Source of the DNA: Bacteroidales bacterium
Lineage (GTDB): Bacteria > Bacteroidota > Bacteroidia > Bacteroidales > UBA7332
DNA: 64,000 nucleotides
Direction: 5' to 3'
Assembly: GCA_028687995.1 (NCBI GenBank)
Contig: JAQTZA010000006.1
Span: 94,486 to 158,485, forward strand
Of the stretch, positions 62,198 through 64,000 are shown piece by piece (within the stretch, counting starts at the first letter, position 1; each line of letters starts with the position of its first letter). The notes below the pieces were generated by a model that had not been told where the DNA came from, did no database searches, and saw only the letters and a program-made list of their open reading frames with translations. Both the position numbers and the translations under genes were made by a program.

Positions 62198-62674
62198 ATG
62201 GCGGTTGTCTATTTGGCACTGGGCACGAATATTGGAGATTGCGAAAGCAATCTGAATCAGGCAGTACAATTAATTGAAGAGCGGATTGGGAATATTACTT
62301 CCCTTTCCGCTTTTTATGCATCTGAACCCTGGGGTTTTGAGAGCCAAAACACCTTTCTTAATGCAGCACTAAAACTTGAGACATTTTATTCGCCATTTCA
62401 ATTGCTCAATAAAACGCAACAAATTGAAATAGAAATGGGGCGAACCAAAAAAAGTAGAGGTGCATATTCCGATAGAGTGATTGATATTGATATTATCTAT
62501 TACGATTTAGAGAAGATTTGTGTTGAGCAATTAATAGTTCCGCATCCACTAATGCAGTTAAGAGAATTCGTTTTGTCTCCCTTAGTAGAAATTGCACCCG
62601 ATTTGCTGCATCCCATACTTCAGAAAACATCGAAACAACTTCTATATGAATTACAATCAGGCTTGAACTCATAA
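62198..62674 (+). CDS. folK: 2-amino-4-hydroxy-6-hydroxymethyldihydropteridine pyrophosphokinase
   Basis: 'VYLALGTNIGDCESNL', 'YASEPWGFESQNTFLNAAL', 'SDRVIDIDIIYYD'. Confidence 0.94.
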   Translation: MAVVYLALGTNIGDCESNLNQAVQLIEERIGNITSLSAFYASEPWGFESQNTFLNAALKLETFYSPFQLLNKTQQIEIEMGRTKKSRGAYSDRVIDIDIIYYDLEKICVEQLIVPHPLMQLREFVLSPLVEIAPDLLHPILQKTSKQLLYELQSGLNS

Positions 62675-62719
62675 TAAGCAAAAAAAACTAAACGAAGTTT
62701 GAATCTGAAATAAATTAGC

Positions 62720-62727
62720 TATTTTTG
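62720..62727 (+). promoter_or_regulatory. Promoter -7 element (TATTTTTG) of metK
   Basis: TAnnTTTG about 150 nt upstream of the metK ATG. Confidence 0.6.
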
Positions 62728-62785
62728 CAGTGAGATTTTGAAATGTGGATAAATTTGGCTGCTTGCAACCACTATAAAAAATGCT

Positions 62786-62809
62786 AAAATCGCGAACTTC
62801 GCGCTTTTT
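62786..62809 (+). other. Terminator-like hairpin in the metK 5' leader
   Basis: aaaatCGCG-aactt-CGCGctttttc. Confidence 0.5.
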
Positions 62810-62878
62810 CTCCTTTTGTTATTTTCCACAATCTCTTAGTCTCAACTATATTATTAATTATCTAAATTACTGATAAAG

Positions 62879-64000
62879 ATGAACTATTTATTTACTTCTG
62901 AATCTGTTTCAGAGGGTCATCCAGACAAAGTTGCTGATCAAATTTCAGATGCTATACTTGACGAATTTTTAGCTCAAGATTCCACATCCAAAGTGGCTTG
63001 TGAAACATTGGTTACTACGGGTCAAGTGATTCTTGCTGGAGAGGTTAAATCACAAGCCTATATCGATCTACCCGAAGTGGCGCGCGGTGTTATCAATCGA
63101 ATTGGGTACACCAAAAGCGAATATAAATTTGATGGAGATTCGTGTGGCGTTTTTTCTGCCATTCATGAGCAATCCCAAGATATTAATCGTGGTGTAGAGC
63201 GTGAAGATCCCATGAATCAAGGTGCAGGAGATCAAGGAATGATGTTTGGTTATGCTTGTGACGAGACGGATAATTACATGCCGTTGTCACTCGACCTTTC
63301 GCACTTGTTGTTAAAAGAATTAGCAACCATTCGTAAAGCTGGAAAAGAGATGGTCTATTTGAGGCCGGATTCAAAATCACAGGTTACGGTAGAGTATAGC
63401 CCAGAAGGCGTGCCTGTAAGAGTTCACACAGTGGTGATTTCTACACAACACGATGATTTTATACAACCTGGAAATTTTTCGGAGGAAGCTCAAGAGATAG
63501 CAGATACGACCATGTTGAATATGATTTCGGAAGATGTGAAATCTATCCTGTTGCCTCGTGTATTAGAACAATTACCACATCGTGTACGAGTGTTGTTCGA
63601 TGGCGATTTAATTTTGCACGTTAATCCAACAGGAAAATTTGTAATTGGCGGGCCTCACGGAGATACAGGTCTTACTGGTCGTAAAATTATTGTCGATACT
63701 TATGGCGGCAAAGGAGCTCATGGTGGTGGTGCATTTTCAGGTAAAGATCCTTCAAAAGTGGATCGATCGGCTGCTTATGCTGCTCGTCACATTGCCAAAA
63801 ATGCAGTTGCAGCTGGTTTGTCCAAAGAAATATTGGTTCAGATCTCTTACGCCATTGGTGTGGCAGAGCCTGTAAGTGTATTTGTTGATACGTATGGAAA
63901 GTCGAAATTGGACCTTTCGGATGCAGAAATTGCGGCTAAACTCAACGCAATATTTGATCTTCGCCCTAAAGCGATTGAAGAACGTTTGAAACTTCGAAAT
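62879..64000 (+). CDS. metK: S-adenosylmethionine synthetase (3' truncated; missing from ORF track)
   Basis: Open frame from ATG 62879 to window end: [34 protein letters not shown]...[48 protein letters not shown]. Confidence 0.97.
   Translation, partial: MNYLFTSESVSEGHPDKVADQISDAILDEFLAQDSTSKVACETLVTTGQVILAGEVKSQAYIDLPEVARGVINRIGYTKSEYKFDGDSCGVFSAIHEQSQDINRGVEREDPMNQGAGDQGMMFGYACDETDNYMPLSLDLSHLLLKELATIRKAGKEMVYLRPDSKSQVTVEYSPEGVPVRVHTVVISTQHDDFIQPGNFSEEAQEIADTTMLNMISEDVKSILLPRVLEQLPHRVRVLFDGDLILHVNPTGKFVIGGPHGDTGLTGRKIIVDTYGGKGAHGGGAFSGKDPSKVDRSAAYAARHIAKNAVAAGLSKEILVQISYAIGVAEPVSVFVDTYGKSKLDLSDAEIAAKLNAIFDLRPKAIEERLKLRN

Noticed and set aside
63645-63875. + strand ORF near the right edge
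   Set aside because: Out-of-frame with metK, which is open from 62879 to the window end

Overview
64 kb chromosomal window from a Bacteroidetes (Bacteroidales-like) genome. The phylum call rests on TAnnTTTG/TTTG promoters, a TonB receptor/DUF4249 pair, RprXY-like and LytS/LytTR two-component systems, and mostly SD-less genes. The window is mainly core genome: hemW (partial), rprXY, plsC, rpsF-rpsR-rplI, msrBA, ppa, an SPFH protein, a U32 peptidase, an exported SOD, an ABC-2 exporter, guaB, nth, a CDF transporter, two TonB receptor loci, a LytS/LytTR pair, purC, aroE, fumarase, rpsU-xer-hpf, the tRNA(Thr-Tyr-Gly-Thr)-tuf-tRNA(Trp)-secE-nusG-rplKAJL-rpoBC cluster, a methyltransferase, ftsX-DUF3098-uppP-truB-queA-folK and metK (partial, absent from the ORF track). 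I found no CRISPR array, prophage or transposase. No clearly new multi-gene system is evident. The best leads are: (1) strong Shine-Dalgarno motifs found only in front of ribosome-associated genes (rpsR, rplI, hpf, nusG); (2) an unannotated leader small ORF, interrupted at an A8 run, upstream of a C26 amidohydrolase; (3) a TraB/GumN-ECF sigma-membrane protein operon bracketed by two identical 33-bp terminators; (4) a secreted Lys/Cys 'EKKECC' repeat protein with a palindromic promoter; (5) a 14-bp perfect terminator-like hairpin between rplL and rpoB; (6) a metK leader with an attenuator-like hairpin; (7) a 32-bp tandem duplication of a palindrome at an AAA-ATPase promoter. All calls were made by eye from the sequence and the supplied translations; no database search was run.
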